Below, in pieces: positions 32,531 to 41,331 of a DNA stretch of 60,586 nucleotides (position 1 is its first letter; the number at the start of each line of letters is the position of its first letter). A model generated the notes under the pieces. That model saw only the letters and a program-made list of their open reading frames with translations. It was not told the DNA's origin and did not search any database. Made by a program: the position numbers and the translations under genes. Origin of the DNA: Pseudomonas fragi (lineage in GTDB: Bacteria > Pseudomonadota > Gammaproteobacteria > Pseudomonadales > Pseudomonadaceae); the NCBI RefSeq assembly GCF_002269505.1, contig NZ_NQKQ01000030.1:1-60586 (forward strand). The letters run 5' to 3'.

Positions 32531-32866
32531 ATGCTGGCTGATTTTTTTGCGGGTCTGGGATTCGCCTACCTCGGCATGCTGGCGCTGTGTCAGGGGTTGG
32601 ACCGCCATTACAAACAGGTGTGGGGCAAAGCCCCATCGGCCCGACTGAGCCGTTTGCTGCGGGTTGCTGGCTGGGTGAGCCTGGCACTGAGCTTGTGGTT
32701 TTGCGCGCAGGCCTGGGGCTGGGCGATGGGGCCGGTGGGCTGGTTTGGCCTGCTCTCGCTGAGCGGTTTTAGCCTGCTGATGCTGTTGCCTTATCGGCCG
32801 CGACTGGCCGTGTGGCTGCCAATGGGCTTCGTGCCGGTTTGGGCGGTGATCGCAACCTTGCTCTGA
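32531..32866 (+). CDS. DUF3325 small membrane protein
   Basis: 111 residues with about four hydrophobic helices. The start MLADFFAGLGFAYLGMLALC and the region LPMGFVPVWAVIATLL match DUF3325, usually the last gene of siderophore-receptor/PepSY operons. Function is unknown. Confidence 0.8.
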   Translation: MLADFFAGLGFAYLGMLALCQGLDRHYKQVWGKAPSARLSRLLRVAGWVSLALSLWFCAQAWGWAMGPVGWFGLLSLSGFSLLMLLPYRPRLAVWLPMGFVPVWAVIATLL

Positions 32867-32876
32867 TGCCCGACCT

Positions 32877-32975
32877 TGTAGTCGCTGACGAGGAACGAAG
32901 GCTGCGAAGAGACCTGGGTGCTCTTGCAGAAAACGGGGGGCTGCGCCCCCCTTCGCAGCCTTCGGCAGCGACTAC
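32877..32975. repeat. GTAGTCGCTGACGAGGAACG repeat pair with inner GC hairpin
   Basis: TGTAGTCGCTGACGAGGAAC and the bases after it (32877-32907) face an inverted partner CTTCGCAGCCTTCGGCAGCG (32951-32975). The same sequence occurs at 35441-35602. Inside, GGGGGGC-TGC-GCCCCCC (32935-32951) is followed by GTTTTC on the minus strand and may terminate the amino-acid transporter operon. Confidence 0.75.
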
Positions 32976-33655
32976 CGGGTCTGCGCGGGTTTTCGCACCC
33001 AGCGATTGGCAATCAGATCCAGGCTGCTGCAAAACACGAAGTACACCAGCGCCACAAACAGGAATATTTCGGTGGGGTGCACCATCACCCGATTACTGAT
33101 CTGGGTGGCGACAAACGACAGTTCGCCCACGCCGATCACATAGGCCAGCGAGGTGTCCTTGATCAGTGAGATCCACTGGTTGAGAAAGGAGGGCAGCATC
33201 ATCGGCAGGGCCTGGGGCAGGATGATCAGGCGCAGCACCTGCCACTTGCCCAGGCCCAGCGCCGTGCCTGCCGCCCATTGCCCGGCCGGCAGGCTGCTGA
33301 TTCCGGCATACACCGAGTGCGCCAGGTACGCACCGCCAATCAGCGACAGCGCACACACCACGGTGGCCAGCGCGGGTACATCAACCTTGAACAGGATGGG
33401 CAGCAGGAAGTAACTCCAGAAAATCAGCATCACCACTGGAATTGCCCGCAAAAATCCCAGTACCCCCAGCAGCAACCAGCGCATTTTGCCGCGAATCATC
33501 ACCAGCGCAATGCCCAGCACCAGCCCCAGCAATGCCGAGATAATCCCTGACAACAGGCTGAGCAGCAGCGTCAGTGCCGCGCCGCCCAAAGGTCCGTTGG
33601 GCCAGGCACCGAGCATGAAATAGGAAAAATTGTCACTGATAACCGAAAAATCCAT
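32972..33655 (-). CDS. Amino-acid ABC transporter permease
   Basis: 227 residues. Five or so helices and the conserved permease loop GQWAAGTALGLGKWQVLRLI (EAA-type motif, about 125-145) show a HisM/GlnP-type inner-membrane subunit. It follows the other permease by three bases, and the two should form a heterodimer. Its stop codon lies at the right arm of the repeat at 32951-32975. Confidence 0.92.
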   Translation of the reverse strand: MDFSVISDNFSYFMLGAWPNGPLGGAALTLLLSLLSGIISALLGLVLGIALVMIRGKMRWLLLGVLGFLRAIPVVMLIFWSYFLLPILFKVDVPALATVVCALSLIGGAYLAHSVYAGISSLPAGQWAAGTALGLGKWQVLRLIILPQALPMMLPSFLNQWISLIKDTSLAYVIGVGELSFVATQISNRVMVHPTEIFLFVALVYFVFCSSLDLIANRWVRKPAQTR

Positions 33656-33658
33656 GAC

Positions 33659-34402
33659 TTACACCACTCCTTGGCGATACCACTTACTGCGTGCAATCAA
33701 CTGGCCAAGCACTTCGATCAAGGCAATGCTGGCCACATACAGCAGGGTGGCAAAACCGAAGGCCTGGAAGGTCTTGAAGGTTTCGGTCTCGACCTGACGC
33801 GAGGCATAGGACAGCTCGGCCAAGCCAATGGCCATGGTCAGTGACGAGTTTTTCAGGGCGTTCATGTACTGCCCCAGCAACGGCCCCAGCGCCGTGCGCA
33901 GCGCCTGCGGGAACACGATATAGCGCCACACCTGTGCCGGTCTCAGGCCCAGTGCCAGGCCCGCCGCCCGTTGTTCTACGCGCACCGAGCTGACACCTGC
34001 GCGAAACTCCTCGCAAATAAAGGCGGCGGTATAGAGCATCAGCCCCCAGAACCCGGCGAGAAATTCAAACGACGGCCATTCAATTTCAAACAGGCCCAGG
34101 GACAGGCTTCGGGGCTGGTTGAGCCACATCACCAGCCCTTCGGGCAACATGGCCGTGACCCCGAAGTACCAGAAAAACAGCTGCACCAGCAGTGGCGTGT
34201 TGCGAAACAGGGCCAGGTAGGCCCGTGCCGGCCATGACCACACACGCAAAGGCGAGAGGCGTGCCAGGCACAGCAAAAACCCCAGCCCGGTCGCCACCAG
34301 ACAGGTCAGCAGGGAAAGGATCAGGGTGAGGACAAAACCATCGAGCAACCAGTGCAGGTATTGCGGGGCAAGCAGTTCACCGAACATAGAAACAGCGTCC
34401 AT
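33659..34402 (-). CDS. Amino-acid ABC transporter permease
   Basis: 247 residues if read from ATG 34402; TTG 34417 and ATG 34387 are other possible starts. Motifs ALFRNTPLLVQLFFWYFGVT and AGLALGLRPAQVWRYIVFPQ are those of polar amino-acid permeases (HisQ/GltJ type). It is the first permease of the pair and lies 119 bases after the binding-protein gene, with a REPIN in the gap. Confidence 0.92.
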   Translation of the reverse strand: MDAVSMFGELLAPQYLHWLLDGFVLTLILSLLTCLVATGLGFLLCLARLSPLRVWSWPARAYLALFRNTPLLVQLFFWYFGVTAMLPEGLVMWLNQPRSLSLGLFEIEWPSFEFLAGFWGLMLYTAAFICEEFRAGVSSVRVEQRAAGLALGLRPAQVWRYIVFPQALRTALGPLLGQYMNALKNSSLTMAIGLAELSYASRQVETETFKTFQAFGFATLLYVASIALIEVLGQLIARSKWYRQGVV

Positions 34403-34456
34403 CCAGAAACGAGCCAACCCGTCCGGTTGACCGTGACGGGCTGAAGGAGACAGGAG

Positions 34457-34511
34457 CTGTGGGAACGAGCCTGCCCGTGCAAAGTCTTCGCGAGCAGGCT
34501 CGCTCCCACAG
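34457..34511. repeat. REPIN (CTGTGGGAGCGAGCCTGC type)
   Basis: Two inverted REP arms, CTGTGGGAACGAGCCTGC and GCAGGCTCGCTCCCACAG, lie between the binding-protein gene and the first permease gene. This is a typical Pseudomonas intergenic REPIN and may set differential expression by stabilising the upstream mRNA. Confidence 0.85.
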
Positions 34512-34521
34512 AGGCAGTGGC

Positions 34522-35328
34522 TTAGCTCTTGTCGCCAATCTTGTACAGGCGGGTCAGCGGGGTCTTGGTGGTCGGACCGAACCAGGCGTCATAAATGCCC
34601 TGGGCCTTGCCCTGGGCTTCGAGGTCGGTGAGGGTCTGGTTGACCACCTCGGTCAGGCGCGCTTCGCCTTTGGGAATGCCGACACCGATCAGGTCATTGG
34701 AAATGGTGAACGGCGGCACTTCGTATTTGTCCTTGTCCGGCACATTGGCCAGCAGGCCGATCAGCTTCGGGCCGTCCTGGGTGATGGCTTGGACGTTACC
34801 GTTGCGCAGGGCAGTGAAGGCGAAGGGGGTGTCATCGTAGGCCACCACTTTGGCACCGGGGAATTTCTCGCGCAGTACGCCTTCGTTGACTGTGCCCTTG
34901 TCCACGCCCACGCGCCATTTATTCAGTTCGTCGGGGGATGTGAGGGTGCCTTTCTTGACGATAAATTGCTGGCCCGAAGCGAAGTACGGAATGCTGAAAT
35001 TCACCTGCTCGGCGCGCTCGGGGGTGATGGTAAAGTTGGCCAATACCAGGTCCACCTTGTTCGCGACCAGCAAGGGTACGCGGTTGGCCGGGTTGGTCGG
35101 CTGCAACTGCAACTTCACGCCCAGCTTGTCGGCGATGGCCTTGGCGTAGTCCACGTCCAGGCCTTCGATCTGCTTGCTTTTGGCATCGACAAAGCCGAAT
35201 GGCGGGTTACTGTCAAAGGACGCTACACGCAGCACGCCGGATTTTTTGATGTCATCCAGACGATCGGCGTGGGCCAGGCCAGATAAAACAGCCAGGGTCA
35301 GGGCGGTGAGGGCAGTGAATTTTTTCAT
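34522..35328 (-). CDS. Amino-acid ABC transporter substrate-binding protein
   Basis: 268 residues. Signal peptide MKKFTALTALTLAVLSGL with cleavage near AHA (21). The SBP family 3 fold follows: GVLRVASFDSNPPFGFVD, LDVDYAKAIADKLGVKLQL, ANFTITPERAEQVNFSIPY. It is the receptor for a polar amino acid or derivative; the specificity is not evident. First gene of the unit with two permeases, but no ATPase gene is present. A perfect AT-rich inverted repeat lies 63-94 bases upstream. Confidence 0.92.
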   Translation of the reverse strand: MKKFTALTALTLAVLSGLAHADRLDDIKKSGVLRVASFDSNPPFGFVDAKSKQIEGLDVDYAKAIADKLGVKLQLQPTNPANRVPLLVANKVDLVLANFTITPERAEQVNFSIPYFASGQQFIVKKGTLTSPDELNKWRVGVDKGTVNEGVLREKFPGAKVVAYDDTPFAFTALRNGNVQAITQDGPKLIGLLANVPDKDKYEVPPFTISNDLIGVGIPKGEARLTEVVNQTLTDLEAQGKAQGIYDAWFGPTTKTPLTRLYKIGDKS

Positions 35329-35390
35329 TTCGTTCTCATCATGAGTTGGAAGAGTTATGACGAGAGTCTTGCAGGAAATTTTAATTTTAA

Positions 35391-35422
35391 AAAAGAATAT
35401 AAAATGATTTATATATTCTTTT
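35391..35422 (-). promoter_or_regulatory. AT-rich inverted repeat upstream of amino-acid transporter
   Basis: AAAAGAATATA (35391-35401) and TATATTCTTTT (35412-35422) are perfect inverted repeats spaced by ten bases, in an AT-rich island before the binding-protein gene. It may be a LysR-type (for example CysB-like) site or promoter element; the regulator is not identified. Confidence 0.5.
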
Positions 35423-35440
35423 AGGTTCTATGTGTTGGTC

Positions 35441-35602
35441 TGTAGTCGCTGACGAGGAGCGAAGGCTGCGATCGGCTGCGTAGCGGCCGTAAAACCTGAG
35501 AAACGGATTCAATTGGCACACCGCGGTGTCTGATTTTGCGACTGCTTCGTCGCAGTGGCACACCAAACCGATCGCAGCCTTCGTTCCTCGTCAGCGACTA
35601 CA
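35441..35602. repeat. 162-bp inverted-repeat element (REP pair)
   Basis: Arms of 35 bases at 35441-35475 and 35568-35602, differing at one position, begin TGTAGTCGCTGACGAGGAGC. The arms match those at 32877-32975. The interior has a small TGCGAC...GTCGCA hairpin. It separates yejF from the amino-acid transporter operon, so it may end transcription or be a mobile REPIN. Confidence 0.8.
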
Positions 35603-35616
35603 AGAGGTGCCGGATC

Positions 35617-37215
35617 TTATGCCAACTCAAGTTCCTGCGTCTTCAAGCTGCTGGCCTGCAACAGTTCCCGGGTATAGGGGTGTTGCGGGTTGTCGAAGAT
35701 GGACTGCGCATCCCCCTGTTCCACCACTTTGCCGTCCTTGATCACGATCATGTCGTGGGCCAGGGCATGCACCACCGCCAGGTCGTGGCTGATAAACAGG
35801 TAGGTCAGGCCATGCCGCGCCTGCAGGTCGCGCAGCAGGTCGACCACCTGTTTTTGCACCGTGCGGTCCAGCGCCGAGGTCGGCTCGTCGAGCAGTATCA
35901 AGTCCGGTTCCATGATCAGCGCGCGGGCAATGGAGATGCGCTGGCGCTGGCCACCCGAGAATTCATGGGGGTAGCGATGGCGGCTTTGCGGGTCCAGGCC
36001 TACTTCCTGCAAGACCCGGATCACCGCCGCCTCGCGCTCCTGTTCAGTGCCAATGTCATGGGCCAGCAAGCCTTCGCTGATGATCTGCTGCACTGACATG
36101 CGCGGGCTCAGGCTGCCAAACGGGTCCTGGAACACCACCTGCATCTGCCGGCGCAATGGACGCAGCAGGTTCTGACTGAGGATGTTCAGTTGTTTGTTGC
36201 CAAAACGGATATCCCCCTCTGAGTCGACCAGCCGCAAAATCGCCTGGCCGAGGGTTGATTTGCCCGAGCCGGACTCGCCGACAATACCCAGGGTGCGGCC
36301 TTTTTTCAGCTCAAAACTGACCCCGTCCACCGCCTTGATAAAGTGCCGCTCGCGGCTGAACAGCGGCTTGGGCAGGGGAAACCAGACCTTCAGGTCGCGG
36401 ACCTCCAGCAGGTTGTGCCGGTATTCGCCGGGCACGGGGCTGCCTGTGGGCTCGGCCTCGATCAGCATGCGGCTATAGGGGTGTTTCGGCTCGCGGAACA
36501 GGGCCGCGCAACTGGCCTGCTCGACAATCTCGCCGCCGCGCATCACACACACGCGCTGGGCGATTTTACGCACCAGGTTGAGGTCGTGGCTGATCAGCAA
36601 CAACGACATGCCCAGGCGCTGTTGCAGGTCGATCAACAGTTCGAGGATTTTTTGCTGCACCGTCACGTCCAGTGCCGTGGTCGGTTCATCGGCAATCAAC
36701 AACTCCGGTTCGTTGGCCAGGGCCATCGCAATCATTACCCGCTGGCGCTGCCCGCCGGACAGCTGGTGCGGGTAGGCATTGAGGCGTTTGGCCGGTTCGC
36801 GGATGCCCACCAGTTCCAGCAGTTCCAGGGTGCGTTGGCGCGCTGCCCGGGTTTTCAGGCCCTTGTGGGTGATGAGGATTTCACTGATCTGCTTTTGCAC
36901 CGTGTGCAACGGGTTAAGCGAGGTCATCGGCTCCTGAAAAATCATCGCAATGCGGTTGCCGCGCAAGCTGCGCAACTGGCTGTCAGTGGCTGTAACCAGG
37001 TCGGTGCCGGCATAACGGATGCTGCCTTGGGTCTGCACGTCTTTGCCCGGCAGCAAGCGCAGGATCGAGTGCGCCGTGACCGATTTGCCCGAGCCCGACT
37101 CGCCCACCAGGGCCATGCACTCGCCACGGCGGATATCGAGGTTGATGCCGTGAACCACTTCTGCCCCGGCAAAGCTCACGCGCAAGTCGCGGATTTCTAT
37201 CAGTGTGTTGGTCAT
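35617..37215 (-). CDS. yejF: YejF-like dual ATP-binding protein of peptide ABC transporter
   Basis: 532 residues from ATG 37215. Two ABC domains in one chain: the first with Walker A GESGSGKSVTAHS (about 41-53), signature LSGGQRQRVMIA and Walker B LLIADEPTTALD; the second with GESGSGKSTLGQA, FSGGQRQRISIA and LILLDEPTSALD. Its length matches YejF. It energises YejBE to import oligopeptide-like compounds such as microcin C; in P. aeruginosa the equivalent (Npp) system imports peptidyl-nucleoside antibiotics. It is the last gene of the yejABEF unit. Confidence 0.92.
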   Translation of the reverse strand: MTNTLIEIRDLRVSFAGAEVVHGINLDIRRGECMALVGESGSGKSVTAHSILRLLPGKDVQTQGSIRYAGTDLVTATDSQLRSLRGNRIAMIFQEPMTSLNPLHTVQKQISEILITHKGLKTRAARQRTLELLELVGIREPAKRLNAYPHQLSGGQRQRVMIAMALANEPELLIADEPTTALDVTVQQKILELLIDLQQRLGMSLLLISHDLNLVRKIAQRVCVMRGGEIVEQASCAALFREPKHPYSRMLIEAEPTGSPVPGEYRHNLLEVRDLKVWFPLPKPLFSRERHFIKAVDGVSFELKKGRTLGIVGESGSGKSTLGQAILRLVDSEGDIRFGNKQLNILSQNLLRPLRRQMQVVFQDPFGSLSPRMSVQQIISEGLLAHDIGTEQEREAAVIRVLQEVGLDPQSRHRYPHEFSGGQRQRISIARALIMEPDLILLDEPTSALDRTVQKQVVDLLRDLQARHGLTYLFISHDLAVVHALAHDMIVIKDGKVVEQGDAQSIFDNPQHPYTRELLQASSLKTQELELA

Positions 37216-37223
37216 GTCAATTC

Positions 37224-38246
37224 TCAGGTCCGGGGATCGAAGGCATCGCGGCAGGCTTCGCCGATAAACACCAGTAGCGACAGGATCAGCGCCAGCGCAC
37301 AGAACGCGGTCAGGCCCAGCCACGGCGCCTGCAGATTGTGTTTGGCCTGGCCGATCAGTTCGCCCAGCGAGGCGCTGCCCGGCGGCATGCCGAAGCCGAG
37401 AAAGTCCAGGGCGGTGAGGGTGGCGATCGCGCCGGTCAGGATAAAGGGCAGGTAGGTCAGGGTGGAGGTCATGGCGTTGGGCAGGATATGCCGGCGCATC
37501 AGTGCACCGTCGGTCAGGCCCAATGCCCGCGCGGCCTTGACGTATTCCAGGCTGCGCCCGCGCAAGAACTCGGCGCGCACCACGTCCACCAGGGCCAGCC
37601 AGCTGAACAGCGCCATGATGCCCAGCAACCACCAGAAACTCGGCGCCACAAAGCCGGACAAAATGATCAGCAGGTACAACACCGGCAACCCGGCCCAGAT
37701 TTCCTGCACCCGTTGGCCAAGCAGGTCGACCAGGCCACCGTAGAAGCCTTGCAAGGCACCGGCGGTAATCCCGACCACGGTGCTGATAGCCGTCAGGATC
37801 AAGGCAAACAGGATGGAAATCCGTGCGCCGAATATGACCCGGGCCAGCACGTCCCGGGCCTGGTCGTCAGTGCCCAGCCAGTTGGTGGCGCTCGGCGGGC
37901 TGGGTGAGGGCTCCTGGAGGTCGTAGTTGACGGTGTCGTAGCTGAACGGAATCGGCGCGAACAGCATCCAGCCGCCCTGATCGGTAATCAGCGTGCGCAC
38001 GTAGTCGCTGCGGTAATCGGGTTCGAAGGGCAACTCGCCGCCGAAATCGGTTTCGAGATGGCTGCTGACAATCGGAAAGTACCAGCTGTCCTTGTAGTGA
38101 ATCGCCAGGGGCTTGTCGTTGGCAATCAGTTCACCGCCCAGGCATACCACGAACAGCCCGATAAAGATCCACAGCGACCACCAGCCGCGGCGGTTGGCCT
38201 TGAAGTGTTTGAGGCGGCGACGGCCAAGCGGGGAGAGGGTAAACAT
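37224..38246 (-). CDS. yejE: YejE-like peptide ABC permease
   Basis: 340 residues from ATG 38246, which overlaps the yejB stop. Begins MFTLSPLGRRRLKHFKANRR, then an N-terminal helix, a long periplasmic segment typical of YejE (SWYFPIVSSHLETDFGGELP) and permease motifs (NWLGTDDQARDVLARVIFGA; AARALGLTDGALMRRHILPN). Inner-membrane channel subunit with YejB. Confidence 0.92.
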   Translation of the reverse strand: MFTLSPLGRRRLKHFKANRRGWWSLWIFIGLFVVCLGGELIANDKPLAIHYKDSWYFPIVSSHLETDFGGELPFEPDYRSDYVRTLITDQGGWMLFAPIPFSYDTVNYDLQEPSPSPPSATNWLGTDDQARDVLARVIFGARISILFALILTAISTVVGITAGALQGFYGGLVDLLGQRVQEIWAGLPVLYLLIILSGFVAPSFWWLLGIMALFSWLALVDVVRAEFLRGRSLEYVKAARALGLTDGALMRRHILPNAMTSTLTYLPFILTGAIATLTALDFLGFGMPPGSASLGELIGQAKHNLQAPWLGLTAFCALALILSLLVFIGEACRDAFDPRT

Positions 38247-39316
38247 CAGGCAGTCCTCGCCGAGAAATCGATACGGGGGTCGAGCAGGGTGTAGCACAGG
38301 TCGCCGATTAACTTGATCAGCAGGCCGAACAGGGTGAACAGAAACAGCGTGCCGAACACCACCGGGTAGTCCCGCGACACTGCCGCTTCGTAGCTCATGC
38401 GGCCGATACCGTCGAGGTTGAAGATGGTTTCAATCAACAGTGAACCGGCAAAGAACACTTCGATCAGCGCTTGGGGAATCCCGGCCACCACCAGCAACAT
38501 GGCGTTGCGCATCACATGGCCGTAGAGCACGCGCCGCTCGGTAAGGCCCTTGGCTCGCGCGGTGACCACATACTGGCGGCTGATTTCGTTGAGGAAGCTG
38601 TTTTTGGTGAGGATGGTCAGCGTGGCAAAACCGCCGATCACCAGTGCCGATACCGGCAGCACCATGTGCCACAGGTAGTCACCGATCTTGCCGAAAAAAC
38701 TCAGGCTGTCGAAGTTGTCCGAGACAATGCCCTGCACCGGGAACCAGCTGACATAACTGCCGCCGGCAAACACCACGATCAACAGAATGGCGAACAGAAA
38801 TGCCGGCATGGCGTAGCCGATGATAATTGCGGTGCTGGTCCATACATCGAAGGCGCTGCCGTTGTGAATGGCTTTGCGGATGCCCAGCGGGATTGAAATC
38901 AGGTAGGTGATCAGCGTTGCCCACAAACCCAGCGAAATGGACACCGGCAACTTTTCCACGATCAGGTCGGTGACCTTGGCGCCGCGAAAGAAGCTGGTGC
39001 CGAAGTCCAGTTGCGCGTAGTTCTTGAGCATCAGCCACAGACGCTCGTGCATGGGTTTGTCGAAGCCGTAATGCTTGGTGATTTCTTCGATCAGCGCCGG
39101 GTCGAGGCCGCGACTGCTGCGGCTGGCACCCGCGGCGGACGCGGCCATTTCACCGCCACCACCGCCCACTGCAGCGCCGCCAAAGCCCTGCAAGCGGGCA
39201 ATCGCTTGATCTACCGGGCCACCGGGGGCGGCCTGCACGATCAGAAAGTTGACCACCAGAATGCACAGCAGGGTGGGGATGATGAGTAACAGGCGACGGC
39301 TGATGTAATGCAGCAT
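38246..39316 (-). CDS. yejB: YejB-like peptide ABC permease
   Basis: 356 residues from ATG 39316, chosen as it aligns with the YejB start MLHYISRRLLLIIPTLLCIL. After VDQAIARLQGF there is a Gly/Ala-rich insert (about residues 47-75), also variable in E. coli YejB. Permease motifs ARAKGLTERRVLYGHVMRNA and DYPVVFGTLFLFTLFGLLIK are present. The start lies one base after the yejA stop. Confidence 0.92.
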   Translation of the reverse strand: MLHYISRRLLLIIPTLLCILVVNFLIVQAAPGGPVDQAIARLQGFGGAAVGGGGGEMAASAAGASRSSRGLDPALIEEITKHYGFDKPMHERLWLMLKNYAQLDFGTSFFRGAKVTDLIVEKLPVSISLGLWATLITYLISIPLGIRKAIHNGSAFDVWTSTAIIIGYAMPAFLFAILLIVVFAGGSYVSWFPVQGIVSDNFDSLSFFGKIGDYLWHMVLPVSALVIGGFATLTILTKNSFLNEISRQYVVTARAKGLTERRVLYGHVMRNAMLLVVAGIPQALIEVFFAGSLLIETIFNLDGIGRMSYEAAVSRDYPVVFGTLFLFTLFGLLIKLIGDLCYTLLDPRIDFSARTA

Positions 39317-39317
39317 C

Positions 39318-41195
39318 TCAATGACCCTCCGGCTGTGCGCTGGCCTGGCCATACGCAGCGTTGGTTAACGGGGTTTTGCTGATTTCCCACCAGGTGTCCA
39401 GGCCTTCATCGAACTTGGCCTCCTTGGCGGGCTGGCCGAAGCGGTTCAGGTACACCGTCGGGGTGCCCACCGAGTAGTAGTGCGGAATCATGTAGTAGTT
39501 CCACAGCAGTACACGGTCGAGGGCGCGGGTGTAGTGGACCATTTCTTCGCGGCTGTTGGCCTGGACTACCCCGTCAATCAGCCTGTCGACGGCCGGGTTG
39601 CGCAGCACCATGTTGTTGGAAGCACCGGCCTGGGTGGCGCTGCGTGAGCCAAACATGTCGTACAGCTCGCGGCCCGGCGAAACGATCGGCTGACCGTTGC
39701 GGGGGAACTGGCCGACCATCATGTCGTAGTCGCGGGCGTTGGTGCGGTTGATGTACTGCGCCGAGTCGACTTTGCGAATGTCCATGGTGATGCCGATCTG
39801 CGCCAGGGTACGTTTCCAGGGCAGAACCATGCGATCGAAACCGCTCGGGCTGTCGAGAAAGGTGAAGCGCAGGGGTTCGCCCCTGGCGTTGACCAGCAGG
39901 TTGTTTTTCGGTGTCCAGCCGGCTTCCTTGAGCAGTGCCAGGGCTTGCAGCTGTTTATCGCGGATATAGCCACTGCCATCGGTTTTCGGCGCCTGGTACA
40001 CCTGGGTGAACACTTCATCGGGGATTTGCCCGCGCAAGGGTTCAAGAATTTCCAGCTCACGGGCGTCGGGCAGGGCCGTGGCGGACATTTCGCTTTTGGG
40101 GAAGTAGCTTTGCTCGCGCACATAAAAATTGCGCATCATCTGCTTGTTGGTCCATTCAAAATCCCACAGCAGGCTCAGCGCCTCGCGTACCCGGCGGTCC
40201 TGAAAAAACGGGTTTTGCAGGTTGAAGGTAAACCCCTGGCCGGCACTGGGTTTTTCCTTGGCGAACACGCCTTTCTGCAAGCGCCCGTCGCTCAATACCG
40301 GGCTGGCGTAGCCGATGCTGAAACCGGTGGCGGAAAACTCGCGGTTGTAATCAAACGCCCCGGCTTTAAGCATCTCGCGGGCTACGTCTATGTCGCTGTA
40401 GAACATCACTTTCAAACGGTCGAAGTTGTACAGGCCTTTGCTCACCGGCAAGTCTTTGGCCCACCAGGTTTTGTTGCGTTCAAAGCTCACACTGCGCCCC
40501 GGGTCAACCTGGGAGACCGAATACGGGCCGCTGCCCAGCGGCGGCTCGTAGCCGCCCCCGGTGGCAAAGTCGCGGGTCTTCCACCAGTGTTCCGGCAGCA
40601 CGTGCATGCTCGCCAGATCCAGCGCCAGGGTGCGGTTCTGGTTGTTCTTGAAGTCGAAGCGTATCTGCAGCGGACCTTCGATGACCCGGTCCTTGACCTC
40701 GCCGTAGAGCATGCGATAGCTCAGGCTGCCTTTGGTCATCAGGGTGTCGTAGGTATAGGCCACGTCCTGGGCGGTGATCGGGGTGTCGTCAGCGAAGCGG
40801 GCCTTGGGGTTCAGGTAGAACCGTACACACAGGCCGTCGGGGTCGCGTTCGATCTTTTGCGCCACAAGCCCGTAAACCGTATAGGGCTCGTCCAGCGAGC
40901 GGAATGCCAGAGGGGCGTTCACCCATTGATCGACCTGGGCGACACCGGTGCCCTGGTCGATATACGGCGACAGGTAAGTGAACTGGCCAATTTCCATTGA
41001 CGTGCGACTCAGCGAACCGCCTTTGGGCGCATCCGGGTTTACAAAGTCGAAGTGCTGGAAACTGGCCGGGTATTTGGGCGCTTCGCCATACACCGTCAGG
41101 GCATGGCCGGGCGCGGCGTTGACGCTCAGGCACACGCAAGACAACACGGGTACCAGCAGCGAACGGAGCAGGGGCAGGAAAAATGCAGACATCAT
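39318..41195 (-). CDS. yejA: YejA-like extracellular peptide-binding protein
   Basis: 625 residues from ATG 41195 with AAGGAAG upstream. A signal peptide (to about 28, SVNAA) precedes an SBP family 5 fold: LTVYGEAPKYPASFQHFDFV, DTPITAQDVAYTYDTLMTKG, GSGPYSVSQVDPGRSVSFER, RREVREALSLLWDFEWTNKQ-like region (VREALSLLWDFEWTN). Periplasmic receptor for oligopeptide-type cargo, feeding YejBEF. Its position directly after a large TonB receptor suggests the same cargo. Confidence 0.92.
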   Translation of the reverse strand: MMSAFFLPLLRSLLVPVLSCVCLSVNAAPGHALTVYGEAPKYPASFQHFDFVNPDAPKGGSLSRTSMEIGQFTYLSPYIDQGTGVAQVDQWVNAPLAFRSLDEPYTVYGLVAQKIERDPDGLCVRFYLNPKARFADDTPITAQDVAYTYDTLMTKGSLSYRMLYGEVKDRVIEGPLQIRFDFKNNQNRTLALDLASMHVLPEHWWKTRDFATGGGYEPPLGSGPYSVSQVDPGRSVSFERNKTWWAKDLPVSKGLYNFDRLKVMFYSDIDVAREMLKAGAFDYNREFSATGFSIGYASPVLSDGRLQKGVFAKEKPSAGQGFTFNLQNPFFQDRRVREALSLLWDFEWTNKQMMRNFYVREQSYFPKSEMSATALPDARELEILEPLRGQIPDEVFTQVYQAPKTDGSGYIRDKQLQALALLKEAGWTPKNNLLVNARGEPLRFTFLDSPSGFDRMVLPWKRTLAQIGITMDIRKVDSAQYINRTNARDYDMMVGQFPRNGQPIVSPGRELYDMFGSRSATQAGASNNMVLRNPAVDRLIDGVVQANSREEMVHYTRALDRVLLWNYYMIPHYYSVGTPTVYLNRFGQPAKEAKFDEGLDTWWEISKTPLTNAAYGQASAQPEGH

Positions 41196-41331
41196 TGGGC
41201 TTCCTTGTACCGCGTGTAGAACCATCGACTGCCTGGAAAAATCCCCGCCGCATTGCGCGTTAAAACGCGGCGGGGTCGCGATTTCGCAGTTAAACCGCTG
41301 CCGGCCGGAGTGTGCCGGCAGCGCTGGTTAC

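Noticed and set aside
36343..37455. Open frame of 370 codons antisense to yejF and yejE
   Set aside because: It covers two clear genes on the other strand and shows no protein features.
39091..39180. Gly/Ala-rich insert in YejB taken as a sign of rearrangement
   Set aside because: YejB proteins, including that of E. coli, have a variable Gly-rich stretch at the same place.
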